DNA from: Curtobacterium sp. VKM Ac-1376 | Lineage (GTDB): Bacteria > Actinomycetota > Actinomycetes > Actinomycetales > Microbacteriaceae | Assembly: GCF_015351025.1 (NCBI RefSeq) | Contig: NZ_JADKRV010000001.1 | Coordinates: 496,001-560,000, forward strand | Length of the DNA stretch: 64,000 nucleotides | Direction: 5' to 3' | The notes under the pieces: model-generated | Seen by the model: the letters and a program-made list of their open reading frames with translations, nothing else | The model's database searches: none | Told to the model about the DNA's origin: nothing | Program-made: the position numbers and the translations under genes | Shown: positions 6,785 to 16,019 of the stretch, piece by piece | Layout of the letters: every line of letters starts with the position of its first letter | Position numbering within the stretch: the first letter of the stretch is position 1

Positions 6785-9634
6785 TCAGCCGGGGCGCTCC
6801 TGCCGGAACCGCACGGCGAGGTCCCGGCGAGAGGACACGCCCCACTTCGTGTAGACGTGCCGGACGTGACTGGTGACCGTGTGGGTCGAGATGAACAGGT
6901 CGGACGCGATCTGCTGCGTCGTCAACCCGGCCGCGACCCGCTCGACGACCTGCGACTCCCGGGCGGTCAGACCCGAGACCCCCGGGTCGGCGGAGCTCGG
7001 ACGGGTGGCGACCCCGACGCCGCGCAGGTGTCCACGGACCCGCTCGGCATCGCGCACGGCGCCGGCCTCGTGGAACACGCCCGCCGCCTCCTGCCAGACC
7101 CCGACGGTGTCGGGCACGGACGTCGATCGCAGGGCGCCCCCCAGGTCCTCCAGGGCGGCCGCCAGCACGAGCTTCCGGTCGACGCGGCGGAGTCGTGCCA
7201 CCGCGCGGTGCAGGCTCTCGGCGGAGCCGTGGACGAGGCCGTGGACGTGGAGCCACGTCCCGGTGCAGAGGTCGTTCTCCGGGTTCGCCGCTGCGCGCAC
7301 CCGGGCGACGCGTTCGATCCGGTCGAGCCGGTCGAGCCGGTCACCCCGGATCGCGATCCGTGCCAGGTGGACGTCGTCGGCGAAGTCCGCCGGGCTCGAC
7401 ATCGAGGAGACCGGCGACTCCAGGGTGCACCAGGCTGGCTCGCTGTGGGCGACCGCTGCGTCGACGGCGTCGCGCGCATCGGCCTCGAGCGCGAGCAGCC
7501 AGGCACCGGCGCGCTCGAAGGTCGGGTCGGCGCGGAGGTCCTCGGCGAAGCGTCGGTACCGGTCGGCGGCGGCGTGGTCGGCTTGCACGAGCGCGGTGCG
7601 GAAGAGCACCGACCCCGCCGTCAGGGCCGCGAAGCCGCCCAGTTCCAGGTCCTCGGCCAGGTCGAGCACCGACTCTGCCAGCGTCTTGGCGTCCTCCAGG
7701 TGGCCCTGGTCGAACAGGACCCTCGTCCGCAGCATCATCCAGGCGGCGGTCGGGCGGGCCAGGTGGTTCCGCCGCGTCTCGATGGCGTTCGCCTCGGCGA
7801 TGCGGCCGGCGCGCTCGGTGTCCCCGAGGGCGTTCGCGAGGAACGCGACCCAGAGTCCCTCCGGCAACCACGTGCTCGATGCGTGTCCGACGGCGGCGAC
7901 CCGGCTCATGGCCGTCGTGATCGTCTGCGTCGCCTCGGCGAAGCGCCCCTGGTTGAACGCGAGCACCGACGCGCTGGCCTCGAACGTCGCGACCGCGACC
8001 GGGTCGGCACCGGCCTCGACCGTCGGTCCGGACTCGTGCAACGCGGCCTGCAGGTCCTCGTGCCGACCCGCGTTGGCCAGGTTCAGCGCGCGCACGGCGA
8101 GCAGGCGCGACCGGAGCCCGGCGCTCAGACCGGGGAGCGCCAACGCGGACTCGACCGACCGCAACGCGTCGGGGGCGGAGTGCTCGGTCTGCAGGCGCGC
8201 CAGTGCGAGGCGCAGGCGTGCGTCGTCCTCGGGTTGGAGCCGGCCGTCCAGATCCGCGAGCAGGGCGCGCGCCGCAGCGGTCCGTCCGCTGTGCCAGAGC
8301 AGGGGCAGCACGTCGACGACGATGCCCGGCATCGCGGCGGTGTCCCGGGCGAGCTCGGCGGCGCGGAGCGCCAGGTCGCTCGCCTGCGCCGCATCCGTCG
8401 CGGCGAGGTCGACAGCGACCGTCCGGAGCAGTTCCGCCGCGCGGACGTCGCCGGGCTCGGCGACCTCGGCGATGCGCGATGCGACCGAGCGGGGTTCGAC
8501 GCCCTGGCGCAGGAGCGTGTCCACCGCTTGGCGGATCAGGGCGTGCCGGACCGCCAACGGGATCATCGACTCCGCCGCCTCGCGGAAGACGTCGTGCCGG
8601 AACGTCAGGAGCGGACCGTCGTCGACCAGGACGCCCACCTCGATCGCCTCCTGCAGCCCGGGGAGCAGGCGTTGCACCGGCTGTTCCAGCATCGCCGAGA
8701 GCGACTCGACGTCGAACGAACGCCCGAGCACCGCCCCGACCTGCACGATCTGTTGCGTCTCCTTCGACAACCGCCGAACGGTCGCACGCACCGACGCCCC
8801 GAAGGTCACCGGGAGCGTCGGCCCCGGCATCGTCGCGATCCCGTCGACGATCGCCAGCAGGTGCTCGTCGACGAGCCCGCGGACGAGTTCGACGACGAGG
8901 AGTGGCACGTTCTCCGCCCGGTGCGCGGCGCGGAGGACGGTCTCGTCCGGCACGGCACCGAGCAGGTCCGCGATCATCGCCGAGGTGGCGTCCTCGCTCA
9001 GCGGTTCGAGGTCGATCACCCGTCCCCTCGCGCCCAGGTCCTCCGCGGTCGTCGCCACCGACGGGTCCTGGTCCTCGGAGCGCACCGCCACCACCCAGAG
9101 GACGGGGACGTCGGCGAGTCGGCGGGACAGCGACCGCAGCACGGCGAGCGTCGTCGTGTCGCACCACTGCAGATCGTCGATGACGACGAGGACCCCGCTC
9201 GACGATGCGGCGCGTTCGAGGTCGTCCTGCAGCTGCTGCAGCAGCCAGTAGCGTGTTTCGGGGTCCTGGGCGACCGTACCGAGCCTCGTGCGGTCGGAGA
9301 TCGGCCGGACCCCGGTCGCGAGTGCCTCCATGATCGGAGCGAGCGGGATCAGCCGTGCGTCCCGGTCGGTGCGTCCGACCGCCACGCGCAGCCCTGCCGC
9401 GCCCGCCCGGGTGACGATGTCCTCGAGCAGCCGCGACTTGCCCACGCCGGAGGACCCCCGGACGACGAGGACGTCACCGGCCCCGCGAGCGAGTCCGGTC
9501 AACGCCTCGGAGACGGTGGCCTGCTCGGCGTCACGCCCCCGGATCGGCAGGTCGGCGCGAGGTGTGGCGAGCCCGCGTGCCGGCGCACCGCACTCGAGCG
9601 TGCGGTACTCCTCGTTCGTCAACACGGCGGCCAC
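6785..9634 (-). CDS. LAL-type LuxR family transcriptional regulator with ATPase domain
   Basis: A 949-residue regulator. The N-terminal STAND/AAA ATPase has Walker A GSSGVGKS (60-67) and Walker B VLVVIDDLQW (about 145-155). A long helical TPR-like sensor region follows, and the C-terminal 65 residues form a LuxR/NarL helix-turn-helix (LTARESQVVERVAAGLTTQQ.., then FISTHTVTSHVRHVY). Such regulators bind a ligand and ATP before activating transcription, often near sugar-use or secondary-metabolite genes. It is divergent from the MFS transporter at 9877, which is its likeliest target by position. Confidence 0.9.
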   Translation of the reverse strand: MAAVLTNEEYRTLECGAPARGLATPRADLPIRGRDAEQATVSEALTGLARGAGDVLVVRGSSGVGKSRLLEDIVTRAGAAGLRVAVGRTDRDARLIPLAPIMEALATGVRPISDRTRLGTVAQDPETRYWLLQQLQDDLERAASSSGVLVVIDDLQWCDTTTLAVLRSLSRRLADVPVLWVVAVRSEDQDPSVATTAEDLGARGRVIDLEPLSEDATSAMIADLLGAVPDETVLRAAHRAENVPLLVVELVRGLVDEHLLAIVDGIATMPGPTLPVTFGASVRATVRRLSKETQQIVQVGAVLGRSFDVESLSAMLEQPVQRLLPGLQEAIEVGVLVDDGPLLTFRHDVFREAAESMIPLAVRHALIRQAVDTLLRQGVEPRSVASRIAEVAEPGDVRAAELLRTVAVDLAATDAAQASDLALRAAELARDTAAMPGIVVDVLPLLWHSGRTAAARALLADLDGRLQPEDDARLRLALARLQTEHSAPDALRSVESALALPGLSAGLRSRLLAVRALNLANAGRHEDLQAALHESGPTVEAGADPVAVATFEASASVLAFNQGRFAEATQTITTAMSRVAAVGHASSTWLPEGLWVAFLANALGDTERAGRIAEANAIETRRNHLARPTAAWMMLRTRVLFDQGHLEDAKTLAESVLDLAEDLELGGFAALTAGSVLFRTALVQADHAAADRYRRFAEDLRADPTFERAGAWLLALEADARDAVDAAVAHSEPAWCTLESPVSSMSSPADFADDVHLARIAIRGDRLDRLDRIERVARVRAAANPENDLCTGTWLHVHGLVHGSAESLHRAVARLRRVDRKLVLAAALEDLGGALRSTSVPDTVGVWQEAAGVFHEAGAVRDAERVRGHLRGVGVATRPSSADPGVSGLTARESQVVERVAAGLTTQQIASDLFISTHTVTSHVRHVYTKWGVSSRRDLAVRFRQERPG

Positions 9635-9876
9635 CAGTCCTCGTCGGTGGCAGGAGTCTACGAACGAACCGGGTGCTCGCGACTGTCCCTGTCGTTACCC
9701 CAGCGGCGGGTGTCGACACCGGATCGGCGTCGTCCGGCGCCCCTCGACCGGGTGCGGGCGGGGGCTGCCGACCGCCACCCGGCGGATCGACGACGAGGGT
9801 GTCCCTGGCAGGGCCACGCCGGGCTTCGAGCCGATTGACGCTCGAGGGCTCCGTCGCAGTCGGGCATCGTCGGTGC

Positions 9877-11100
9877 ATGACGTCCGTGCGACAGGGTCCC
9901 GCGTTCCCACCGCTCCCGGTGCTCCACCACGGTGCCGGGTTCTGGGTCGTCGCCGTCGCCTTCACCGCGGTGATGGCGTACTCGACGGTCCCGACACCCC
10001 TGTGGGGGCTCTACGAGGCAGCGGACGGCTTCCCGCCCATCGTGGTCACGTTCGTGTTCGCTGCGTACGCCGTCGGTGTCGTCGGGGCGCTGTACCTCGC
10101 CGGTCACCTCAGCGACGTGCTGGGCCGGCGCCGCATGATCCTGATCGCCCTCGGGGTCGAGGCGGCTGCCGCCGTCGTGTTCGTCCTGTGGCCGGAACTC
10201 CCCGGACTGCTGGTGGGCCGGGTCGTCAACGGAGTCGGTGTCGGGCTCCTGACCGCCACCGCGACCGCCCACATCAGCGAGTTGCGCTCTCGGGCACGCC
10301 CGGACGAGGACCCCACCACCGCGGTGACGGTCTCCGGCATCGCGAACCTGGGCGGACTGGGCCTCGGCCCGCTCATCGGCGGACTCTTCGCCGAGTGCCT
10401 CCCTGCCCCGCTGCTGCTGCCGCACCTGGTCTTCCTGGTCCTCTTCGTCGCAGCGTGGGTCGCCGTCGCGATGGTGCCCGAGACCGTCGCCCGCCCGGTC
10501 GGACGACAGCCGTACCGACCGCAGCGGATCGCCGTGCCACAGGCGGCCAGGCCGACGTTCGTCGCGGCGGGTGCCGCGGCCTTCGCGGGGTTCGCGGTCT
10601 TCGGCCTGTTCACGTCGCTGGCGCCCACGTTCCTCGCCGAGTCGCTGCACCAGACCGACCGGTTGCTGGCCGGCTCGGTCGCGTTCTCGGTGTTCGCTGC
10701 CGCGTGCGTCGCGCAGGTGCTCTTCCGCGGGTCCTCGGTGGCCCGGCAGCTCCGGGCGGTGCTCGTCCTCATGCCCGTCGGTCTCCTCCTGCTCGCTGCG
10801 GGGGCCGTGCTCGCCTCGCTGCCGCTGTTCGCCGGCGGTGGAGCCGTCGCCGGCGCCGGGGTCGGGCTCCTCTTCCGCTCGGCTCTCGCCCGTGCCGGTT
10901 CGACCAGCAGCCCCTCCACCAGGGGCGAGGTCCTCGCGGCGGTCTTCCTCATCGCCTACGCGGGCCTGTGCTTGCCGGTGCTGCTCGTCGGCGCGGCCCT
11001 GCTGGTCCTGCCGCCCGTGACGGTCCTCGTCGCGTTCGCCGGCCTCGTCCTGGTCGCCGTGCTCGTCGCGGCGACCAGGATGCTCCACCAGGACGGGTGA
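9877..11100 (+). CDS. MFS transporter, 12 transmembrane segments
   Basis: A 407-residue major facilitator. After TM1 (VVAVAFTAVMAYSTVPTPLW) comes an A-motif-like GHLSDVLGRRRM between TM2 and TM3; about 12 hydrophobic segments and a central basic loop follow. The P-T-P-L-W-G-L-Y signature in TM1 is common in actinobacterial drug or metabolite exporters. It is flanked on both sides by large LuxR regulators: divergent from the one at 6785-9634 and abutting the end of the one at 11101-13758. Substrate unknown. Confidence 0.85.
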   Translation: MTSVRQGPAFPPLPVLHHGAGFWVVAVAFTAVMAYSTVPTPLWGLYEAADGFPPIVVTFVFAAYAVGVVGALYLAGHLSDVLGRRRMILIALGVEAAAAVVFVLWPELPGLLVGRVVNGVGVGLLTATATAHISELRSRARPDEDPTTAVTVSGIANLGGLGLGPLIGGLFAECLPAPLLLPHLVFLVLFVAAWVAVAMVPETVARPVGRQPYRPQRIAVPQAARPTFVAAGAAAFAGFAVFGLFTSLAPTFLAESLHQTDRLLAGSVAFSVFAAACVAQVLFRGSSVARQLRAVLVLMPVGLLLLAAGAVLASLPLFAGGGAVAGAGVGLLFRSALARAGSTSSPSTRGEVLAAVFLIAYAGLCLPVLLVGAALLVLPPVTVLVAFAGLVLVAVLVAATRMLHQDG

Positions 11101-13758
11101 TCAGGGCCGCTCGCCCTGTGGGTCCGGGTCCGGGCCCGGCGCTCCCGGCGCTCCCAGCGCGACGAGCGCATCGCGGAGCCCCGCGCGGGTGGAGACGCCG
11201 AGCTTCGGGAACAGCCGGTACAGGTGCCCGCTCACCGTGCGGGGTGAGAGGAACAGCTGACCGCCGATCTGCTTGTTCGTGAGCCCGGCGGCAGCCAGGG
11301 ACGCGACGCGTCGTTCCTGCTCGCTGAGGTCGGAGAGGTCGACCGACCCGGTCGGCACCCCGGCGCCGCCCGCGACACGCAACTCGTGTTCGGCGCGCAG
11401 CTGCCAGTGGCGGGCGCCGAGCACCTCGAATGCCCGCGCTGCGAGACGGAACTGGGTGCGGGCCTCCAGGGCGTGCATGTCGCGACGGAGCCACTCACCG
11501 TACGCGAGCCGCACGCGCGCGACCTCGAACGGCGCGACGTCGTCGTCGACGGTCGCCAGGGCGTCCTCGAAGCGGGTGCGGGAGTCGGCGTCGGTGCCGA
11601 GGACCGCTCTGCAGGTCGTCACGATCAGTGACTCCCGCGGGGCGCACCGAGCGCCGAGCGCCCGCTCGGCGGCGGTCACCAGTGCCGTGCCGTGGTCCGT
11701 CATCCGGAGCCGGGCGGCCGACTCGACCGCGTCGAGGAGCTCGACCGGCCCGTAGCTGCTCGCGAGCCACCGACGGGTCGTCCGGTGTCCTGTCGTCGAG
11801 CGGGCGTGGGCCTCTTCGAACCGGCCGGTGGCGACGTCCAGCGACGACCGCGCGTGCTCGGCGGCGCGGGTGACGAGCGGCGTGCCGTGCTGGACCGCCC
11901 ACCGTGCGGCACGGTCGGCCTTCCGCGCGGTCTGCTCGGGCTCGCCCCGCACCGAGTGGACGAGCGCCTGCAGGGCGTCGGTCAGTGCGACGAGCGTGTC
12001 GGCACCCCGGCGTTCGGCGCTCTCGCGGACGTGGTCGAACCCTGCGCCCGCGGCGTCCAGCCGGCCGGCCTGGTACGCGGCGACGGCACCACGGTACGAG
12101 GCGAAGCAGCCGAGGAGACCGGCGTCCCCGGTCCTGCGGAGCACGGCGTCGACGACCTCGCGCCGCGGATCGGTCGGGTCGAGGAGCGTCCAGGCGACGT
12201 GGAGCGCGACCGCCTTCCACGGCTGGGCGTCCGCCGCCGAGACCCGCGCCTCGCGGTGGAGCGCCGCGCGCTCGTCCTCGGACAGCCGCGACCCGTCCAC
12301 GCAGTCCTCGACGAGTCGCAGCACCGGGTCGAGGTCGCGGCCCGCGGTGACCTCCAGGGCCTCGTCCCACCAGGAGCCGTCGCCGTGCAGGGAGCAGAGT
12401 ACGTGCAGCGTCGCCACGAGGACGTCGTCCGTCCCCGTCCGGTCCGGCCCGTCGAGTGCCGCGAGCACCGCGCGCCGGCCCGCGCCGACGTCACCGGACC
12501 GGAGCGCCCGCACGAACTCGACCGCGCCCACCAGCACCGGGTCCGGCTGGGCGTCGCGGTGCGCGGCTCGTTCGGCCTCGGCGTCGACGAGGCCGAAGTC
12601 GCCGACGAACGCGGCGACCGCGGCGGCCCGCGCACGCAGCTGTCCGCGCAGCGGGACGGACGTCGTCAGCCGTGCCGCCTCGAGGAGGGTCGCGGTCGCG
12701 TCGTGTGGACGACGGAGGCGGAGGGACTCGTCGACGAGGGCCAGGAGGCGTGGGACGAGGTCGTCGTCGTGGGTCGGCGACGCCCCCGCGACCGCGAGCA
12801 ACCGGAGCCGCTCGGGGACGCGCTTCGACCGCGCCACGAGGGAGCGGACGCGCCGGAGCTCGGCGGGTGGTGCGCTGGACAGCAGGTGCAGGCGGACGTA
12901 CGGGTCACGGAAGGTGAGCCCGGTCGACCCCTCGGCGACGAGCCCCCGCAGGGGGGCGTCGAGGGGCGGCGTGTCCGGGACGTCCCACCCGTCGTCGTCC
13001 CCCGGGAACTCGACGGACGCGACCGCGATGCCGAGCGCGACCGACCGAGCCTCGTCGGTGAGGGCGTCGACGGTGCGTGCGACGGCATCGGTCGGAGCGC
13101 CCGGCTGCGGGTACGCGGTCGGGAACGGCGCGGAGCGGTCGGCGACGGAACCGTCCGCCCACGCGCGTCCCACCGTGTGCAACAGGGACGGGTTGCCGTC
13201 GGCGAGACGGAGGAGCATCGCGATCCGCGACGCGGGGAGGTCGACGCGGTCCCGACGGAGGAGTTCCTCGGCCGCGGTGTCGCCGAGCGGCCGGAGAGGG
13301 ACGTACTGCAGGTCGATCCAGCCGGGGACGACCCGGCGGTCGTCCACCGCCACCACGACCACGGTGCTCGGGTCCTGCGCCAGTTCCGCGAGGGCCTGGC
13401 GGAGGGCGTTCCTGGCGCCCTCGGCGAGCGCGTGGAAGTCGTCGACGAGGACGACGCTGCGGGACGGGCGGGGCGCCCCGCTGTCGGCTCCGCGGACGAG
13501 TGCGAGCCAGGGCCCGAACGACGCGGCCGTGATCACCGGATCGCCGTCGGCTGAGCGCCACCGGACGACCGCGTGGCCGTCCGCCCGAGCAGCCGCCGCG
13601 ATGCTCGTGAGCGCGTGGGACTTGCCCGATCCTCGCGGCCCCTCGACGACCACGAAGCGGTCGGCGGTGCTCGCCGAGGCCTCCATGGCCCGTCGGAACA
13701 CGTCGTCGTCGTGTCCGGTGCGGCGCGTCGGTCGCGTGTCCGAGATGCTGATGCTCAT
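11101..13758 (-). CDS. Second LAL-type LuxR family regulator with ATPase domain
   Basis: An 885-residue regulator with Walker A GPRGSGKS (40-47), Walker B RSVVLVDDFHAL, a long Arg/Ala-rich helical sensor region and a C-terminal LuxR helix-turn-helix (LSEQERRVASLAAAGLTNKQ.., then FLSPRTVSGHLYRLF). It belongs to the same class as the 6785-9634 regulator but its ATPase and sensor parts are clearly different, so it is not a recent duplicate. Its stop abuts the MFS stop. It is divergent from the DyP/encapsulin operon, 288 bases away, which could be a target. Confidence 0.9.
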   Translation of the reverse strand: MSISISDTRPTRRTGHDDDVFRRAMEASASTADRFVVVEGPRGSGKSHALTSIAAAARADGHAVVRWRSADGDPVITAASFGPWLALVRGADSGAPRPSRSVVLVDDFHALAEGARNALRQALAELAQDPSTVVVVAVDDRRVVPGWIDLQYVPLRPLGDTAAEELLRRDRVDLPASRIAMLLRLADGNPSLLHTVGRAWADGSVADRSAPFPTAYPQPGAPTDAVARTVDALTDEARSVALGIAVASVEFPGDDDGWDVPDTPPLDAPLRGLVAEGSTGLTFRDPYVRLHLLSSAPPAELRRVRSLVARSKRVPERLRLLAVAGASPTHDDDLVPRLLALVDESLRLRRPHDATATLLEAARLTTSVPLRGQLRARAAAVAAFVGDFGLVDAEAERAAHRDAQPDPVLVGAVEFVRALRSGDVGAGRRAVLAALDGPDRTGTDDVLVATLHVLCSLHGDGSWWDEALEVTAGRDLDPVLRLVEDCVDGSRLSEDERAALHREARVSAADAQPWKAVALHVAWTLLDPTDPRREVVDAVLRRTGDAGLLGCFASYRGAVAAYQAGRLDAAGAGFDHVRESAERRGADTLVALTDALQALVHSVRGEPEQTARKADRAARWAVQHGTPLVTRAAEHARSSLDVATGRFEEAHARSTTGHRTTRRWLASSYGPVELLDAVESAARLRMTDHGTALVTAAERALGARCAPRESLIVTTCRAVLGTDADSRTRFEDALATVDDDVAPFEVARVRLAYGEWLRRDMHALEARTQFRLAARAFEVLGARHWQLRAEHELRVAGGAGVPTGSVDLSDLSEQERRVASLAAAGLTNKQIGGQLFLSPRTVSGHLYRLFPKLGVSTRAGLRDALVALGAPGAPGPDPDPQGERP

Positions 13759-14017
13759 CGTCGCTCCTGGGTCATCGGTCGGTCCGCGTGGTCCGGGAGG
13801 ACCGTGTCGGCGCTCCCGGACGCTACCGACGTCCGGGTGGTCGCCACATCCCCCCGTGGTCGCCTCGCCATCCCCTCCTCACGCTCCGCCGCGCGGGTGG
13901 TCGCCGGAGCGGGTCATCCGACTCAGGCGCAACCGGCTGACGACTCGCGATGCTCGAGGGGACACCGAACGGCCCGGACCGCACCGTCAGGACGGCTGCG
14001 GAGGAAAGGCGGACACC

Positions 14018-14050
14018 ATGGCCTCCAGCCCGTCACGGGTGCGCCGATGA
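14018..14050 (+). CDS. Candidate 10-residue leader peptide upstream of the DyP gene
   Basis: The best Shine-Dalgarno of this region, GCGGAGGAAAGG (13998-14009), lies in front of ATG 14018, not in front of the DyP start. The reading frame from there is MASSPSRVRR and stops at TGA 14048-14050, sharing ATGA with the DyP start codon. The DyP start itself has no Shine-Dalgarno. This is the arrangement expected for translational coupling through a short upstream ORF. No attenuator hairpin is obvious. Confidence 0.5.
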   Translation: MASSPSRVRR

Positions 14051-15129
14051 CCGGCGCTCCGGGCAGCCGCGTCCCGATCGACGCGCAGAGCGTCGGCGCG
14101 CCGCTGTCCCGTTCAGCGGTGTTCCTCACCGTGGACGTCGGACCGGCCGACGACGACCTCGGCGCCGTGCGTGACGTCCTCAGCGATCTCGACGGTCTGC
14201 TGAAGACGGTCGGGTTCCGCGACCTCGACGCGCACCTGTCCTGCGTGGTCGGCATCGGCGCCACGGCGTGGGAGCGCTTCTCGCCGCACGCACGACCGCG
14301 GGCGCTCCACCCTTTCCGCACGGTGGCCGGGCCGGTCCACCGGGCGCCGTCGACCGGAGGGGACCTGCTCTTCCACGTCCGCAGCGAGCGCACCGATCTC
14401 TGCTTCGAGTTCGAACGCCTGCTGCTGGCCGCACTGGGCAGCCACGTGAGCGTGGTCGACGAGGTCAGCGGGTTCCGGTACTTCGACACCCGTGACCTGC
14501 TCGGGTTCGTCGACGGCACGGCCAACCCCGTGGCGCAGGACCTGGCGGCCTCCGCCCTCGTCGGTGCGGACGACCCGGACTGGGCGGGCGGGAGCTACGT
14601 CGTCGTGCAGAAGTACGTGCACGACCTCGACGCGTGGAACGCGCTCGGCACCGACGCGCAGGAACGGATCATCGGCCGCTCGAAGTCGGACAACGTGGAA
14701 CGCGACAGCGACACCGAGGTACGCCCGTCGCACAAGTCGCTCGCGACGATCGTCGACGACGACGGGGTCGAGCACGACATCCTGCGGGACAACATGCCCT
14801 TCGGACGACCGGGCGCCGGCGAGTACGGCACGTACTTCATCGGGTACGGCGGCGAGCTGTGGGTCATCGAGCGGATGATCGAGCGGATGTTCGTCGGTGA
14901 CCCGCCGGGCACCTACGACCGGTTGCTCGACTTCTCGCGCGCCGTCACCGGGGCGACGTTCTTCGCACCGGCACGTGATCGTCTCGTCGATCTCGCTGCC
15001 CTCGCGACGCCACCCGCGGTGCACGCCGATGCGTCACCCGCGTCACCCGCCGTGGTGACGACCCCCGACGCGTCCGGTCCCGGTCTGGGCATCGGTTCGC
15101 TCCGCAGCACGGAAGGGCACACGCCATGA
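14047..15129 (+). CDS. Dye-decolorizing peroxidase, encapsulin cargo
   Basis: A 360-residue haem peroxidase of the DyP superfamily, B-type by length and motifs. Visible active-site residues are the GFVDG motif (Asp156), the presumed proximal haem ligand His229 in PSHKS, and Arg247/Asn249 in LRDNMPFG. The C-terminal tail after about residue 320 is Ala/Pro-rich and ends in LGIGSLR (347-353), matching the encapsulin cargo-loading peptide. There is no Tat signal, consistent with cytosolic packaging. It overlaps the encapsulin gene by four bases (ATGA). It oxidises bulky phenolic or dye substrates with H2O2; the physiological substrate is unknown. Confidence 0.95.
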   Translation: MTGAPGSRVPIDAQSVGAPLSRSAVFLTVDVGPADDDLGAVRDVLSDLDGLLKTVGFRDLDAHLSCVVGIGATAWERFSPHARPRALHPFRTVAGPVHRAPSTGGDLLFHVRSERTDLCFEFERLLLAALGSHVSVVDEVSGFRYFDTRDLLGFVDGTANPVAQDLAASALVGADDPDWAGGSYVVVQKYVHDLDAWNALGTDAQERIIGRSKSDNVERDSDTEVRPSHKSLATIVDDDGVEHDILRDNMPFGRPGAGEYGTYFIGYGGELWVIERMIERMFVGDPPGTYDRLLDFSRAVTGATFFAPARDRLVDLAALATPPAVHADASPASPAVVTTPDASGPGLGIGSLRSTEGHTP

Positions 15130-15932
15130 ACCACCTCCTGCGCGAACTGGCCCCGTTCGGCGCCGACGCCTGGACGATGCTCGATGCCGAAGCACGCGAC
15201 CGCCTGGTCCCGGCGCTCACCGCCCGGCGCATCGTCGACTTCGACGGCCCGCACGGCTGGCAGCGCTCCGCGGTCGACCTCGGTCGGACGGACCCCGTGA
15301 CCGGCGGGGCCGGTGACGGCATCACCGCACGACGCCGACGGGTCCTGCCCCTCTGCGAGGTCCGTGCGACGTTCACCGTGCGGCTCGAGGAGATGGTGGA
15401 CTTCTCCCGCGGCGCCACCGACGTCGACCTCGCAGAGCTCGACGGCGCCGTGCTCCGGCTCGCGGCGCTCGAGAACCGGGCGACGCTCCAGGGCTGGCCG
15501 GAGGGCGGGATCACCGGTGCGGGGCAGGCATCCACCCAGGCGGTGCAGTCGCACGACGGCACCCCGGAGTCCTTCCGGGCCGCCGTCACCGCGGCGGTCG
15601 CGTCGCTCCGGGACGCCGGTGTCGCGGGTCCGTACGCCCTGGCCTGCGGTCCCGTGGACTGGGCGGACATCATCGAGACCGACGACGCCGGCACCCCGCT
15701 GCGTGCGCAGCTCGAGGGCATCACCGGCGGGGACGTCGAACGGACGCCGGGCATCGACGAGTCGCTGCTGGTGAGCCTGCGCGGGGGCGACTTCTCGCTC
15801 ACCGTCGGGGAGGACCTGGCCCTCGGCTACCTGGACCACGACCGCGACGACGTCACCCTGTACGTCGAGGAGTCGTTCGCGTTCCGGGTGAACACCCCCG
15901 AGGCATCCGTGCTGCTCCGCCGGACGCTCTGA
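15126..15932 (+). CDS. Family 1 encapsulin shell protein
   Basis: A 268-residue encapsulin (linocin M18-like, HK97 fold). Typical opening NHLLRELAPFGADAWTMLD with EARDRLVPALTARRIVDFDGPHGW, then the E-loop region with LCEVRATFTVRLEEM, DVDLAELDGAVLRLAALEN and the axial domain ending LYVEESFAFRVNTPEA. The length equals that of the T=1 shells (60 subunits, about 24 nm). Translation is coupled to the DyP gene by ATGA, and the DyP tail carries the matching loading peptide, so the two form a peroxidase nanocompartment, probably for oxidative stress. Confidence 0.96.
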   Translation: MNHLLRELAPFGADAWTMLDAEARDRLVPALTARRIVDFDGPHGWQRSAVDLGRTDPVTGGAGDGITARRRRVLPLCEVRATFTVRLEEMVDFSRGATDVDLAELDGAVLRLAALENRATLQGWPEGGITGAGQASTQAVQSHDGTPESFRAAVTAAVASLRDAGVAGPYALACGPVDWADIIETDDAGTPLRAQLEGITGGDVERTPGIDESLLVSLRGGDFSLTVGEDLALGYLDHDRDDVTLYVEESFAFRVNTPEASVLLRRTL

Positions 15933-16019
15933 CCGCTGCCGACTGCCGGCTGCCGTTGCCGCTACCGGCAGCCGCTGCCGCGGGTCGCCCCGAGCCGGCA
16001 CGCAGCGCGGCCCGTGTCG

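Noticed and set aside
6857..9838. 993-codon open frame antisense to the first LuxR gene
   Set aside because: The complementary strand has Walker motifs and a LuxR HTH; long antisense frames are common in DNA this GC-rich and this one shows no domain.
14018..14020. ATG 14018 as the true start of the DyP peroxidase
   Set aside because: It is out of frame with DyP and reaches a stop after ten codons at 14048-14050.
6785..15932. Secondary-metabolite cluster suggested by two LAL regulators, an exporter and a peroxidase
   Set aside because: No PKS, NRPS, terpene, RiPP or other scaffold-making gene is present.
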